Shown: piece by piece, positions 53,581 to 63,594 of the stretch
Position numbering within the stretch: the stretch's first letter is position 1
Layout: every line of letters begins with the position of its first letter
Assembly (NCBI GenBank): GCA_937936785.1
Contig: CALDDQ010000005.1
Location: 1 to 64,000 of the forward strand
Reading direction: 5' to 3'
Length of the DNA stretch: 64,000 nt
Source of the DNA: an uncultured Endomicrobiia bacterium
GTDB taxonomy: Bacteria; Elusimicrobiota; Endomicrobiia; DTEH01
The notes under the pieces: generated by a model
What the model was told of the DNA's origin: nothing
Databases searched by the model: none
What the model saw: the letters and a program-made list of their open reading frames with translations, nothing else
Program-made: the position numbers and the translations under genes

Positions 53581-54267
53581 TTATTTTAGTTCAATAATTT
53601 TTGTTTCTGAATTCTTTTTTATTACAAACATATCTTCTAACACTTCAAAATCTGTTTCAAAACCAAAAAGTTCTGTATCAATTATATATTTTTCAGAAAT
53701 CATTGAAACTTTTTCCGGAAATAAAGATTCTTTATTAATCCACATTATAAAACGTATTTCTCCTGGCCGCAATCCAACTTTTTTGTCCTTATAAACTTTA
53801 CCTTTAGCATATCTTGTAGACAAAACATAATATTTTTCTTCCTCATTTACATATTTTAATCCTATTTTTTTCACAACTTCTGATAAATTATATCTTTGCT
53901 CCTTGGAAAATATCAATGGAAATATGTTTGTATTCTGTTTGATATACTTGTCTAATAATGTTGAATAAATTATATTTTCATTTTTATTTTTTAAATATAA
54001 ATTATTTCCTTTAACGACAATTATCTGTTGAAAAGGTTCTTTTATCTCTAACCTTAATTGGTCTGGAAACATATAAATAAACTCTGATTCAATTGTATAA
54101 ATTTCTTCAAGATCTACTATATTTATAAATTGGCGATATTGTGCTTTTATTTTTGTTATACTTAAATCCTTTTTTTCCAGATCTGAAATTAATGTGTCAA
54201 ATTTTATCGCATGTATAAAATTTACTGACAAAATTGTTATAAGACCAATTTTAAAAAATTTTTTCAT
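53581..54267 (-). CDS. lolA: Outer-membrane lipoprotein carrier LolA
   Basis: A 228-residue periplasmic carrier that takes lipoproteins from LolCDE to the outer membrane. It has a signal peptide (MKKFFKIGLITILSVNFIHA), then the LolA fold: IKAQYRQFINI near 40, and FMYFPDQLRLEIKEP-like sequence at about 65-80. Longer than the E. coli form (about 180 mature). LolB is not in the window. Confidence 0.83.
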   Translation of the reverse strand: MKKFFKIGLITILSVNFIHAIKFDTLISDLEKKDLSITKIKAQYRQFINIVDLEEIYTIESEFIYMFPDQLRLEIKEPFQQIIVVKGNNLYLKNKNENIIYSTLLDKYIKQNTNIFPLIFSKEQRYNLSEVVKKIGLKYVNEEEKYYVLSTRYAKGKVYKDKKVGLRPGEIRFIMWINKESLFPEKVSMISEKYIIDTELFGFETDFEVLEDMFVIKKNSETKIIELK

Positions 54268-54282
54268 TGTATAAGTTTATAC

Positions 54283-56508
54283 TTACTCGTCTATATTAAT
54301 CTTTTTTAGTTCATTATTAACTTTCTCTAAATCTATATTCCAACGATTGGTTCCTTCTGGCTTATAGATATATCCTCTGACTTCTAACAAACTTAAAATA
54401 TCTGTAGCCTTAGATGAAGAACCAAAATGTGCTTTCAACAAATCCTGTGAAACTCTATTTCTTTCTTTTATTAATAACAATGCTTTGTATAAATCTTGCA
54501 TTTGTTTTAATTCTTTTTCTTTTGGTTGTTCATAAACTATTGTTTTTGATAATGATTCATAATAAGGTTTTATATTTTGTGACTTGATAAAATTTACTAT
54601 AGAATCAATCTCTTCTTCAGAAACATATGCACCTTGTAACCTTATAGGTCTTGGCTCGCCGGAAGGTAAAAATAACATATCTCCTCTTCCTAACAATTCC
54701 TCTGCTCCATTTGTATCTAATATTACTCTTGAATCTGTTTTTGACAAAACCTGAAACGCAATCCTTGCAGAAAAATTTGCCTTTACAACACCTGTAATAA
54801 CATCTACAGAAGGACGTTGTGTTGCAAGCACAATGTGTATTCCCACTGCCCGAGCCATTTGTGCTAACCTTTGTATAGAATCTTCAACTTCTTTTGGTAC
54901 GGTTAAGATTAAATCAGCAAATTCGTCTATAACAACTAAAATATAAAATTCTTCAGGTTCGTTTCTATCACGCATTTTTTCATTATAACCTTCAATATTA
55001 CGAACACCTACACGGGCAAATTTTTCGTATCTTTGTTCCATAACTTTCACTAATCCTGACAACGATTTCGATGCTTCTTTTGGATTGGTTATAACTTGTG
55101 CATTAACAGATTCTTTGTTTGGATCATAAATGTGCGGTATACCGTTATAATTAGTTAGTTCCAACCTTTTTGGATCTATCATCAAAAATTTTAAATTATC
55201 TGGAGAACATTTATATAACAAGGATACTATAATAGAGTGTATTCCAACACTTTTTCCTGAACCTGTTGCACCGGCAATTAACAAGTGTGGCATTAGGGTA
55301 ATGTCAGATACATAAGATTTCCCTTCTACTGTCTTGCCAATTGCAATTGGTAGTTTCATTTCAAGAACATTGTTTTTATATTCTTCTGATTCAAGTATTT
55401 CTCTTAATTTTACAATTCTTGTCTTAGGATTTGGTATTTCAACACCTATTGTACCTCTATCTGCCAATGGCGCAATAATTCTTATACTATCTGCTCTCAT
55501 TGCTAATGAAATGTTATCTTTCAAAGATAACACCGAATGAACTTTTATTCCAGGTTCCAATTCTAACTCGTACATTGTTACAACAGGTCCTGAGGTAATA
55601 TTTACAACTTTTGCATTAATATTAAATTCTTTTAATGAGTTTTCTAACAATGTAGCTCTTGATCTTAAATCTATTGGTGTTGTTATTTGTGTCTGTTCCA
55701 CTGACAACAAATCTATTGGAGGAGTTTTGTAATTACTTTTTTGTATAATTTTTGATACATTTTTGGTATCAGATTTTAAAACTTTTTTTTCTATCTCGTT
55801 TACATTTTTTTTATTATCTATACGACTATCCTGTTCTGGCTTAATATTAGTATTAGGCGTAATTGTAGATGTAATATATTTTTGTGTTTGATTTTGTTGA
55901 GTTTTTTCTCTGGTAATATATCGCGAAATTTTTTGTGATTGAACAATAGCGTTTTCAACTTTTCGTTTTGCTCTTAAAAGAGAAATTTCTTTATACCAGG
56001 TATATATATCTGAACGAATTGTTAAATACGCCTGCCAGAACAATTCAACAATGGAGATTTCTAACATAACAGATGCAACGAATAAGAATAAAATTATTAT
56101 TCCTATGCTCCCAAATATCTCACCAAAAATTCTACTAAAAATCATCAAAATGTTGTTGCCCAACCAACCGGAATGTTCTGAAGATATTTTTAATATATTG
56201 CTAACAATTTTAACAATTCCAGATGAAAGAATAAATAGTATCAAAGACAATATTATGTCAGTTTTAAAATTACGTTTCTTAGACTTTAAATTATACCACA
56301 CCCAGTAAAAAATTAATATCGGAATAAAAAACCTATTAACACCTGTAAATTTATAAAATATTTCATTAATTTTTTGTCCCAAAATTCCTGTATCCGAAGG
56401 TCTTAAAAATCCGTATAAAATAAATATTCCAAACGATATTATACCTACCAATAACCAAACATTTTTTGGTGCACTGGTTCTTGAATATAAACGACGAGAA
56501 TATCTCAT
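54283..56508 (-). CDS. ftsK: DNA translocase FtsK
   Basis: A 741-residue FtsK/SpoIIIE protein: four membrane helices in the first 160 residues, a linker, then the motor with Walker A GATGSGKSVGIHS (about 412-424), Walker B VVIDEFADLI and TQRPSVDVITGVVKAN. The C-terminal winged-helix gamma domain (about 675-741) binds the guiding DNA repeats. It moves chromosomes at the septum. It follows the small winged-helix gene by 9 bases. Confidence 0.95.
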   Translation of the reverse strand: MRYSRRLYSRTSAPKNVWLLVGIISFGIFILYGFLRPSDTGILGQKINEIFYKFTGVNRFFIPILIFYWVWYNLKSKKRNFKTDIILSLILFILSSGIVKIVSNILKISSEHSGWLGNNILMIFSRIFGEIFGSIGIIILFLFVASVMLEISIVELFWQAYLTIRSDIYTWYKEISLLRAKRKVENAIVQSQKISRYITREKTQQNQTQKYITSTITPNTNIKPEQDSRIDNKKNVNEIEKKVLKSDTKNVSKIIQKSNYKTPPIDLLSVEQTQITTPIDLRSRATLLENSLKEFNINAKVVNITSGPVVTMYELELEPGIKVHSVLSLKDNISLAMRADSIRIIAPLADRGTIGVEIPNPKTRIVKLREILESEEYKNNVLEMKLPIAIGKTVEGKSYVSDITLMPHLLIAGATGSGKSVGIHSIIVSLLYKCSPDNLKFLMIDPKRLELTNYNGIPHIYDPNKESVNAQVITNPKEASKSLSGLVKVMEQRYEKFARVGVRNIEGYNEKMRDRNEPEEFYILVVIDEFADLILTVPKEVEDSIQRLAQMARAVGIHIVLATQRPSVDVITGVVKANFSARIAFQVLSKTDSRVILDTNGAEELLGRGDMLFLPSGEPRPIRLQGAYVSEEEIDSIVNFIKSQNIKPYYESLSKTIVYEQPKEKELKQMQDLYKALLLIKERNRVSQDLLKAHFGSSSKATDILSLLEVRGYIYKPEGTNRWNIDLEKVNNELKKINIDE

Positions 56509-56517
56509 TATTTTTGT

Positions 56518-56721
56518 TTATTTTAGTTTTACAACTAAAGTATTTTCTTGTTCAGTTATTATAATTTTTCCTTCTCTTGCTAGCCATCCTAATGCTAAAT
56601 ATAATTCAGTATTGCTAAAATTTAAGTTAAATTTAATTTCCAATATATCAGTAAAACTTTGTTTTTGGTTCAAATATGTCCAAACTTTTCCTGCATTTGT
56701 CCCTATTACTGACATCTCCAT
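56518..56721 (-). CDS. Small winged-helix protein (DUF2582-like)
   Basis: A 67-residue one-domain winged helix: IGTNAGKVWTYLNQ ... ELYLALGWLAREGKI is the pattern of DUF2582, a family of unknown role, probably DNA-binding or protein-binding. AAGGCGAG is a fair ribosome site 6 bases before the ATG. It lies between accB and ftsK. Confidence 0.72.
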   Translation of the reverse strand: MEMSVIGTNAGKVWTYLNQKQSFTDILEIKFNLNFSNTELYLALGWLAREGKIIITEQENTLVVKLK

Positions 56722-56747
56722 TTTTATCTCGCCTTAGATATTTAAAT

Positions 56748-57212
56748 TTATAACGGTTCTATCAAGAAAAGTTTTGTCCCAGTATTAACAGATGAACCGT
56801 TTACACACAAAACTTTTATTATCTTACATTTTTTATCTGACTTAATTTCGTTCATAACTTTCATCGCTTCAACTATACAAACTGTTGTTCCTGCAGATAT
56901 AACATCTCCTTCGTTGACAAATGGTGGACTATTGGGTGAAGGAGAAATATAAAATACTCCGTTTATTGGAGAAGTTATAGTTTCTCCAACAATTTCTTCT
57001 TTTTTATCTAATTTTATTTTTTGTTTTGGCGCATTATCTCTATCTATTTTTTCAATTATTAATTCTTGCTTTTTTGAAATACGTTTTATTTTTATCTTCC
57101 CAAAAGAAGTTTTCATTTCTACCTCAGCAAGATGTGATTCTAACATAGTAGAATAAACTTCCTTCAACTGTTGTACAAGAATTGTTTCTAATTTATTATT
57201 ATTTTTTGCCAT
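56748..57212 (-). CDS. accB: Biotin carboxyl carrier protein of acetyl-CoA carboxylase
   Basis: A 154-residue BCCP. The C-terminal biotinyl domain (about 78-154) has the biotin site EAMKVMNEI, with Lys118 as the attachment point (Val in place of the usual Met after it). The SPINGVFYISPSPNSPPFVNEGD thumb is plain and typical of AccB rather than of pyruvate carboxylase. It is fed by AccC, which is not adjacent as it usually is. Directly after pnp with 1 base between. Confidence 0.9.
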   Translation of the reverse strand: MAKNNNKLETILVQQLKEVYSTMLESHLAEVEMKTSFGKIKIKRISKKQELIIEKIDRDNAPKQKIKLDKKEEIVGETITSPINGVFYISPSPNSPPFVNEGDVISAGTTVCIVEAMKVMNEIKSDKKCKIIKVLCVNGSSVNTGTKLFLIEPL

Positions 57213-57213
57213 A

Positions 57214-59388
57214 TTATTTATACCCTTCTTTAATTGCTTGTTTTCTTGATAACGAATATTTACCTTCAGCAGACACTTCTAAAACTTTTACAAAAATTTC
57301 ATCTCCTTCTTTTAATACTGAAGCAACATCATGAACTCTGTTCTCAGAAATCTGTGAAATGTGTAACAAACCTGTTTTCCCTGGTAAAATCTCTACAAAA
57401 GCACCAAATTCTGCAAGTTTAATAACTTTACCTTTATAAATTTTTCCTTCTTCGACATCTTTTGTTTGTAGCTCAATTCGTTCAACAGCATCATTTAACA
57501 TTTCTTCATTCTCTGCTGAAATAAATATTTTACCATTATCGTCTATATCAATCTTTGCTTGAGTTTGTTCTATTATTTGTTTAATATTTTTTCCACCTGG
57601 TCCTATTAACCCACCTATCTTTTCCTGCGGAATTTGTATCAACTTTATCTTAGGCGCATATTGTGAAACGGTACTTCTTGGTTGAGAAATTGTATTATCC
57701 ATAATATCCAGAATTTTTAATCTTGCTTTTCGGGCTTTCTCTAATGATTCTGATATTATATCCAGACCTATGCCTTGAACTTTTATATCTAATTGTATTG
57801 CAGTAATACCATTTTTTGTTCCTGCAATTTTGAAATCCATATCTCCAATATGATCTTCTAAACCAGCAATATCAGTTAAAACTATATATTTATTTTCACT
57901 ACACACTAAACCTATAGCAACTCCTGCAACAGCAGATTTCAGTTTTACTCCTGCATCAAACAATGCTAACGACCCACCACAAACTGATGCCATAGATGAT
58001 GAACCATTAGATTCTAAAATATCCGAAACTACTCTTATTGCATACGGAAAACTATCTTCTTTTGGTAACATTGGATGTATAGCTCGTCTTGCTAACATAC
58101 CATGTCCTAATTCTCTTCGGGAAACACCACGTTCCGGACGAACTTCACCCGTTGCAAAACCTGGAAAATTATAGTGAAATAAAAAACTTTCTTTATATTC
58201 TCCTGTCAACTCATCCATTATCTGCATATCAGAAGATGTCCCCAAAGTTACCGTAACTAATGCTTGTGTCTGGCCACGTTGAAACATCGCAGAACCGTGT
58301 GTTCTAGGTAAAATGCCTACTTTACAATTTATCTCTCTAACATCTTCAACACCACGACCATCAGGACGAAAAGATTTTTCTACAATTTCTCTCCGAGCAA
58401 CATCTCTAAAAATTGTATACAAAACTTTTTCTTTTAATTTTTCTTTCATTTCACGATCTTCTAACAAACCTTTACTTAAAAATTTCTCATCAAGTTTTAT
58501 TAGTTCTAACAAATTTTTATACTTTAAATCTCTTTCTTCTTTATCTTTTATTCTTAATAAACTAACAATTTCAGATTCCACGGTTTTAGTATTTTCTTCT
58601 ACTAACGAAGATAGATCATAATCTAAAACATATTCAAACTTTTTTTTGTTTATATATTTACTTAAAGCAACTTGAACTTCAACAAACGGACTTATAAAAT
58701 TTTGTATATGTTTTATCGCATCTAAAATTTCTTCTTCTAAAATTTCTAAACCTTCCAATTCTATCATCAAAACTTTTTCATCTTTAAAACTTACTACAAA
58801 ATCAAATTCTGTAACATCTAACTCTTGCAAAGTGGGATTTAAAATATATTCTCCATTAATTTTTCCTAACCTAAAACATGTTATTGGTCCAGAAAATGGT
58901 ATATGAGAAATTGTCAATGCAGCTGAACAACCTAAAACTGCTAACACAGTTGGATCATTTTCTAAATCAAAAGATAAAACTATAACATTAACCTGCACAT
59001 CACGGTTTGTTTCTTTCAAAAACAGCGGTCTTAAAGTTCTGTCAATTAAACGTGAAACGTGTATTTCATGATCTCTAGGTTTTCCTTCTCTTTTAAAAAA
59101 ACCACCCGGAATTTTACCAGCTGCATAATTACGTTCTCTGTAATCTACCATCAATGGCACAACATCTTCTTCAAAAATTTCTTTATTTGACTCTTTTTTT
59201 GAAACCACACAACATAAAACACTTGTTCCACCACAGGTAATTTTAACAGAAGCATCTGCTTGTTTAGCAAGTTCTCCAAATTCAAATTCTATAGTTTTTT
59301 CTACTTCTTTTATCTCAATAACTTCCTTTTTATCATTAAAAACTGCAGTTTTTGTTTTAAATTTTATTTCTTTTTTAATAACTTCCAT
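57214..59388 (-). CDS. pnp: Polyribonucleotide nucleotidyltransferase
   Basis: PNPase (724 residues), a 3'-5' phosphorolytic exonuclease of mRNA turnover. Two RNase PH-like domains with a helical linker, then a KH domain with KIGGLIGPGGKNIKQI (about 565-580) and an S1 domain from about 625 with KGKVIKLAEFGAFVEI. FSLENDPTVLAVLG-type and RERNYAAGKIPGGFFKREG segments are typical. rpsO precedes with 17 bases; AGGAGA is the ribosome site. Confidence 0.97.
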   Translation of the reverse strand: MEVIKKEIKFKTKTAVFNDKKEVIEIKEVEKTIEFEFGELAKQADASVKITCGGTSVLCCVVSKKESNKEIFEEDVVPLMVDYRERNYAAGKIPGGFFKREGKPRDHEIHVSRLIDRTLRPLFLKETNRDVQVNVIVLSFDLENDPTVLAVLGCSAALTISHIPFSGPITCFRLGKINGEYILNPTLQELDVTEFDFVVSFKDEKVLMIELEGLEILEEEILDAIKHIQNFISPFVEVQVALSKYINKKKFEYVLDYDLSSLVEENTKTVESEIVSLLRIKDKEERDLKYKNLLELIKLDEKFLSKGLLEDREMKEKLKEKVLYTIFRDVARREIVEKSFRPDGRGVEDVREINCKVGILPRTHGSAMFQRGQTQALVTVTLGTSSDMQIMDELTGEYKESFLFHYNFPGFATGEVRPERGVSRRELGHGMLARRAIHPMLPKEDSFPYAIRVVSDILESNGSSSMASVCGGSLALFDAGVKLKSAVAGVAIGLVCSENKYIVLTDIAGLEDHIGDMDFKIAGTKNGITAIQLDIKVQGIGLDIISESLEKARKARLKILDIMDNTISQPRSTVSQYAPKIKLIQIPQEKIGGLIGPGGKNIKQIIEQTQAKIDIDDNGKIFISAENEEMLNDAVERIELQTKDVEEGKIYKGKVIKLAEFGAFVEILPGKTGLLHISQISENRVHDVASVLKEGDEIFVKVLEVSAEGKYSLSRKQAIKEGYK

Positions 59389-59405
59389 AGTATCTCCTAA
59401 AAAAT

Positions 59406-59669
59406 TTATAAACCAATTGTTTTGACTAATTTTTCATAACTCTCTTTGTTAGTCCTTTTTAGATATTTTAATAATCTTCTTCTTTGTCCTATCATTCTTA
59501 AAAAATTTCTCCTGGTTAACAAATCTTTTTTATTTTTTTCAAAATGTTTTGTTAAAATAGAAATTTTTTCTGACAACAAAGCAATTTGTACTTCTATTGA
59601 CCCACAATCTTTTTCGTTTTTACCAAACTTGTTAATTGTTTCTTTAACTATTTCTTTGTTTAATACCAT
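59406..59669 (-). CDS. rpsO: 30S ribosomal protein S15
   Basis: S15, 87 residues, a primary 16S rRNA-binding protein. The core GSIEVQIALLSEKI, LLTRRNFLRMIGQRRRLLKYL is plain. I set the start at 59669, as GGAGGG at 59680-59685 lies at the right distance; an in-frame ATG at 59687 overlaps that site. The rpsO-pnp pair is kept across bacteria. Confidence 0.97.
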   Translation of the reverse strand: MVLNKEIVKETINKFGKNEKDCGSIEVQIALLSEKISILTKHFEKNKKDLLTRRNFLRMIGQRRRLLKYLKRTNKESYEKLVKTIGL

Positions 59670-59699
59670 AAAAATTTTTCCCTCCATAAAAAATTATTA

Positions 59700-61694
59700 T
59701 TATTCCTCAGACTGTGTTTTACTTTTTTCATATTCGTCAATTAACGGTTGTGCTAAATGTGTTGGCAATTCTTCATAATGGCTTAGTTTCATAGTAAACT
59801 TTCCCGATCCTTTAGTAATACTTCTTAAATCCATAGCATACGCATGCATCTCACCTAATGGAATTTGTGCTTTAATTCTTTGTTTTTTACCATCTTTGTC
59901 CATAGACATTATCCTACCTCTACGACTGTTAATATCGCCCATAACATTGCCCAAATATTCATCTGGAACTAAAATTTCCGTGTCCATAATTGGTTCTAAA
60001 ATGCACGGTTTGGCATCAATAAAACCTTTCTTTAGCGCCATTCTTCCTGCAATCCTAAATGCCATATCAGAAGAATCTACCTCATGATATGAACCATCAA
60101 ATAGTGTAACTCTTATATCTACTACAGGATACCCAGCAATTACACCATCTGACATTTTTTCTACTATACCTTTTTCTACCGATGGAATATAATTTTTTGG
60201 TATTGCACCACCAAAAATTTTGTCTACAAACTCAAATCCTTTACCACGTTCCATAGGTTCTATCTTAATTAAACAATGACCATATTGTCCTCTTCCACCA
60301 GATTGTTTTTTATACTTACCTTCAGCTTGTGCAGTACCTTTGACTGTTTCTTTGTATGGCACCTTTGGTTTTGACAGTTCCAAGTCTAAATTATACCTTG
60401 ATTTTACTCGTTTCATTATTATGTCCAACTGCAAAGTTCCTATACCAGATACAACCATTTGTCTGGTCTCAGGATTGAATTTAAATTTAATTGTTGGTTC
60501 TTCTAATGCAATATTGTTAAATGCACTACCAATTTTTTCTTCTTCACCTTTAGATTTTGCCATTATAGACATTTCTGTTAATGGTTCAGAAAAAACTATA
60601 CGTTTAACTTTTTCTGCTAAACTTTTATCACCTAACAAATCATTTGTCCTGGTTTCTTTTAATTTTATCATTGCACCAATATCACCTGCTATAATTTCTG
60701 TAGTTTCAACACGTTTTTTACCTTGCAAAAAAACTAACTGTCCTACACGTTCTGAAGTGTTTCTTGTAATATTTTGTATATCTGCACCTGGAATTAGTTT
60801 ACCATAATAAACTTTTACATAATTCATTTGTCCCATACCAGGTTCACTAGTAGTCTTAAATATTAATGCCAATGGCGATGAAGTTTTTTCATTAACCAGT
60901 TCAGATTCTGCAGCAGTTTTTGCGTTTAAACAAACAAATTCTAACAATTCGTTTACTGAAACAATTTTTGTTGCAGAACCAAAAAATGCAGGAATCAACT
61001 GTCCTGATATAAATCCTACCCTAATAACTGAACTTAAAATTTGTGAATCTATTTTTTCATTACCTAAATATTTTTCCATTAACTTTTCATCATTACTAAC
61101 AACATTTTCTAAAAATTTTTCATATAAATTTTTTGCACTTTTACCACCATCGTTACTATCAAAAAAATTTAAGATTTCATTTATACCAGACCCCAATTTT
61201 ATTGGAACAGTAATAGGAGTGATTGTTAACTCAGTTTTTTCTTCAACACCTTTTACAATTTTATCCAATTCAAGATTTTCTTTGTCTAACTTGTTTACAA
61301 AAATTATAAATGGTAACTTTTTTTCTTTCACTGATTCAAGAACATTTATTGTCTGAGCATCAATCTCGCCATCACCAGATATTACTAAAATACAATTTTC
61401 TACCACTGTCAACGCAGATTCTAGTTCTCCAACAAAATCTGGATATCCAGGAACATCTATTAAATTAATCTTTTTGTCTTTATAATTAAAACTTATAATA
61501 GAAGAGTTTATTGAAATCTGTCTTTCTATTTCATCTGAATTATAGTCCGAAATTGTATTACCCTCTTGCACACTACCAACTCTATTAGTTAAACCAACAA
61601 TATTGGCAATACTTTCTACCAAAGATGTCTTACCTGTAGCACCAGAACCTACAACGGCTATATTGATAATATCTTTCGAACTTTTAACTTGCAT
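59700..61694 (-). CDS. fusA2: EF-G-like translational GTPase (EF-G2 group)
   Basis: A 664-residue EF-G paralogue, about 30 residues shorter than true EF-G. GTPase domain: G1 GSGATGKT (16-23), G3 DVPGYPDF with Tyr84 in place of the catalytic His of DTPGH, and G4 NKLD (134-137). Domains II to V follow (KPKVPYKETVKG, GGRGQYGHC, GGAIPKNYIPSVEKG, EILVPDEYLGNVMGDINSRRGRI). Tyr at this site is known in the EF-G2 group, whose job is unclear. Strong ribosome site GGAGGA. It lies between ribF and rpsO. Confidence 0.85.
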   Translation of the reverse strand: MQVKSSKDIINIAVVGSGATGKTSLVESIANIVGLTNRVGSVQEGNTISDYNSDEIERQISINSSIISFNYKDKKINLIDVPGYPDFVGELESALTVVENCILVISGDGEIDAQTINVLESVKEKKLPFIIFVNKLDKENLELDKIVKGVEEKTELTITPITVPIKLGSGINEILNFFDSNDGGKSAKNLYEKFLENVVSNDEKLMEKYLGNEKIDSQILSSVIRVGFISGQLIPAFFGSATKIVSVNELLEFVCLNAKTAAESELVNEKTSSPLALIFKTTSEPGMGQMNYVKVYYGKLIPGADIQNITRNTSERVGQLVFLQGKKRVETTEIIAGDIGAMIKLKETRTNDLLGDKSLAEKVKRIVFSEPLTEMSIMAKSKGEEEKIGSAFNNIALEEPTIKFKFNPETRQMVVSGIGTLQLDIIMKRVKSRYNLDLELSKPKVPYKETVKGTAQAEGKYKKQSGGRGQYGHCLIKIEPMERGKGFEFVDKIFGGAIPKNYIPSVEKGIVEKMSDGVIAGYPVVDIRVTLFDGSYHEVDSSDMAFRIAGRMALKKGFIDAKPCILEPIMDTEILVPDEYLGNVMGDINSRRGRIMSMDKDGKKQRIKAQIPLGEMHAYAMDLRSITKGSGKFTMKLSHYEELPTHLAQPLIDEYEKSKTQSEE

Positions 61695-62592
61695 AATATC
61701 CTCCAGTTTTATTTATTAATATTTTTTTAGCAACTGCAATATCTTTAAACATATTCAATTTCAATTCGTCTAAACTATTAAATTTTTTTTCATCTCGGAT
61801 TTTTTTTATTGGACGAAAAAATATACTCTTTAAAACTTTGCCAATTTTTTTATCTAATATATGAACCTCACAAATTATTTTTTTTGTGTTTTTTACTGTA
61901 GGACTATTTCCAACATCTGCTACAGAAAAATATTTTTTGTTATTCAACCTACATTCTCCAGCCAAAATACCTCTTGGTAAAATTAAGTTTGATGATATTT
62001 CAAAATTTATTGTTGGAACACCTAATTTTTTCCCTAACCCTTTCCCTTTGACTATTTTACCTGTTATAAAATATTCTCTACCTAACAACCTTTCTACTAA
62101 CAAAAAATTTGCTTCTGAAATATATTTTCTTATTACAGAAGAAGAAATTCGTTTTGCCTTTTCGTTTTCGTTATCATTAAAACAAACATCATTTATGACA
62201 AATAATAAAACTTTATATCTTTTACACAAAGATTTTAAAACATCAATTGTACCACTTTTTTTATAACCAAAACAAAAATCTTCCCCCACAAAAATTGTTC
62301 CAACTTTTTGTGGTAACAAACACTTTTCAAAAAATTTTTCAGGTGAAAACATTTTAATTCTTTCAAAAGACAATATTTTAACTTCTTCTACTCCAAGATT
62401 TCTTATCAATTCTACTTTTTTGGCTATAGGATATATCAACCCTTGAGAATTTTTTGCTACTTTATCAAAAGTTATAACTTTTGAAACTAAGTTGTTTAAA
62501 CTAGAATACTTTAAAACATGTTTTATTAACCTTTGGTGTCCTAAGTGCATCCCGTCAAAAAATCCTATTGTCAAAACACTTTTTTTTTGCAT
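61684..62592 (-). CDS. ribF: Bifunctional riboflavin kinase / FAD synthetase
   Basis: A 302-residue enzyme making FMN and FAD. N-terminal FAD synthetase has GFFDGMHLGHQ (10-20) and later the RISSSVIRKYI segment; C-terminal riboflavin kinase has GKGLGKKLGVPTINFE. The EF-G-like gene starts 11 bases before its stop. In other bacteria truB precedes ribF; not here. Confidence 0.95.
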   Translation of the reverse strand: MQKKSVLTIGFFDGMHLGHQRLIKHVLKYSSLNNLVSKVITFDKVAKNSQGLIYPIAKKVELIRNLGVEEVKILSFERIKMFSPEKFFEKCLLPQKVGTIFVGEDFCFGYKKSGTIDVLKSLCKRYKVLLFVINDVCFNDNENEKAKRISSSVIRKYISEANFLLVERLLGREYFITGKIVKGKGLGKKLGVPTINFEISSNLILPRGILAGECRLNNKKYFSVADVGNSPTVKNTKKIICEVHILDKKIGKVLKSIFFRPIKKIRDEKKFNSLDELKLNMFKDIAVAKKILINKTGGYYAS

Positions 62593-62604
62593 AATAAACG
62601 AAAA

Positions 62605-63594
62605 CTAATCTAAATGTTTAATTCTACCTAAAACTTTTCTTTTTACCTCTTCCATATTCCCAAAAACTGTTGCACCACTGGCATTTGGATGTCCCCCACC
62701 AGAAAATTGTTCTGCAAAATTACGAACATTGATTTTGTCTGAGCGAAAACTTACCTTTATATAACCATCTTTATCTTCTCTAAAAAATATTGCAATATCT
62801 ACATCTTTTATAGATATTGCAAAGTTTATAAATTCTTCAGTATCTGTTGCATTAGTATTAGTATCTTCAAACATCTTCAAATCTGCTTCTATATAACTTA
62901 CTACATATCTACCAACTTTTTTCAACTTTATACTTTGCAAAACTTTACCTAATAAAATTGTACTTGCTATACTTTTGTTACCGTAAATGTTTTTGTAAAC
63001 ATAAAATGTATCTACACCATATCTTAAAAGTTTTGCAGAAGTTTCAAACACATGAGCATCTGTGTTCGCCCACTGAAATTTACCTGTGTCAGTTACTATA
63101 CCTACATATAAACATAAAGCAATTTTTTTATCAATAGCAAAATTGTTATTTTCTAATATATCAAAAATTATCTCTGCACAGGATGCATATCTCGGATAAA
63201 TTATGTTCAACCAACTATTTTCATTACTTGTTTTATTTGAATTTTGATGATGATCAATATTAATTATGTTTTTAAAACTTGAAAAATCTAATTTAAATCC
63301 TACTCTTGCAATATCTGAACATTCTAAAATTATTCCTAAGTCATATTTTTTGCTTATATGATTACCAAATTTTATACTTTTAATATTTGGTAAAAAATCA
63401 TAACAATCTTTAACTTTGTCATTCATCACAATATCAATATTTTTTTTACCCAGTTTGTTTAGTACACATTTTAATGCTAATGAACTACCAATAGTGTCAC
63501 CATCAGGTTTTGAATGACCAGTAATAAAAATTGTTTTGCTACTATTTATTAATTCAAAAAACTTTTTTGAAAAATATTCACTTACCTTCTTCAT
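62605..63594 (-). CDS. nrnA: DHH-family phosphoesterase NrnA
   Basis: A 329-residue DHH/DHHA1 enzyme. GHSKPDGDTIGSSLALK (25-41) and IDHHQNSNKT are the metal-binding parts; GGGHPNASGA in the DHHA1 domain binds substrate. NrnA degrades short RNA (nanoRNA) and 3'-phosphoadenosine 5'-phosphate. It overlaps rbfA by 17 bases, as in the conserved infB-rbfA-nrnA order. Confidence 0.93.
   Translation of the reverse strand: MKKVSEYFSKKFFELINSSKTIFITGHSKPDGDTIGSSLALKCVLNKLGKKNIDIVMNDKVKDCYDFLPNIKSIKFGNHISKKYDLGIILECSDIARVGFKLDFSSFKNIINIDHHQNSNKTSNENSWLNIIYPRYASCAEIIFDILENNNFAIDKKIALCLYVGIVTDTGKFQWANTDAHVFETSAKLLRYGVDTFYVYKNIYGNKSIASTILLGKVLQSIKLKKVGRYVVSYIEADLKMFEDTNTNATDTEEFINFAISIKDVDIAIFFREDKDGYIKVSFRSDKINVRNFAEQFSGGGHPNASGATVFGNMEEVKRKVLGRIKHLD

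Noticed and set aside
59670-59687. Upstream ATG for rpsO
   Set aside because: It overlaps GGAGGG; S15 proteins begin like MVLNKE, at 59669.
60340-60807. 155-codon open frame on the plus strand
   Set aside because: Lies wholly opposite the EF-G-like gene and encodes no recognisable domain; shadow frame.
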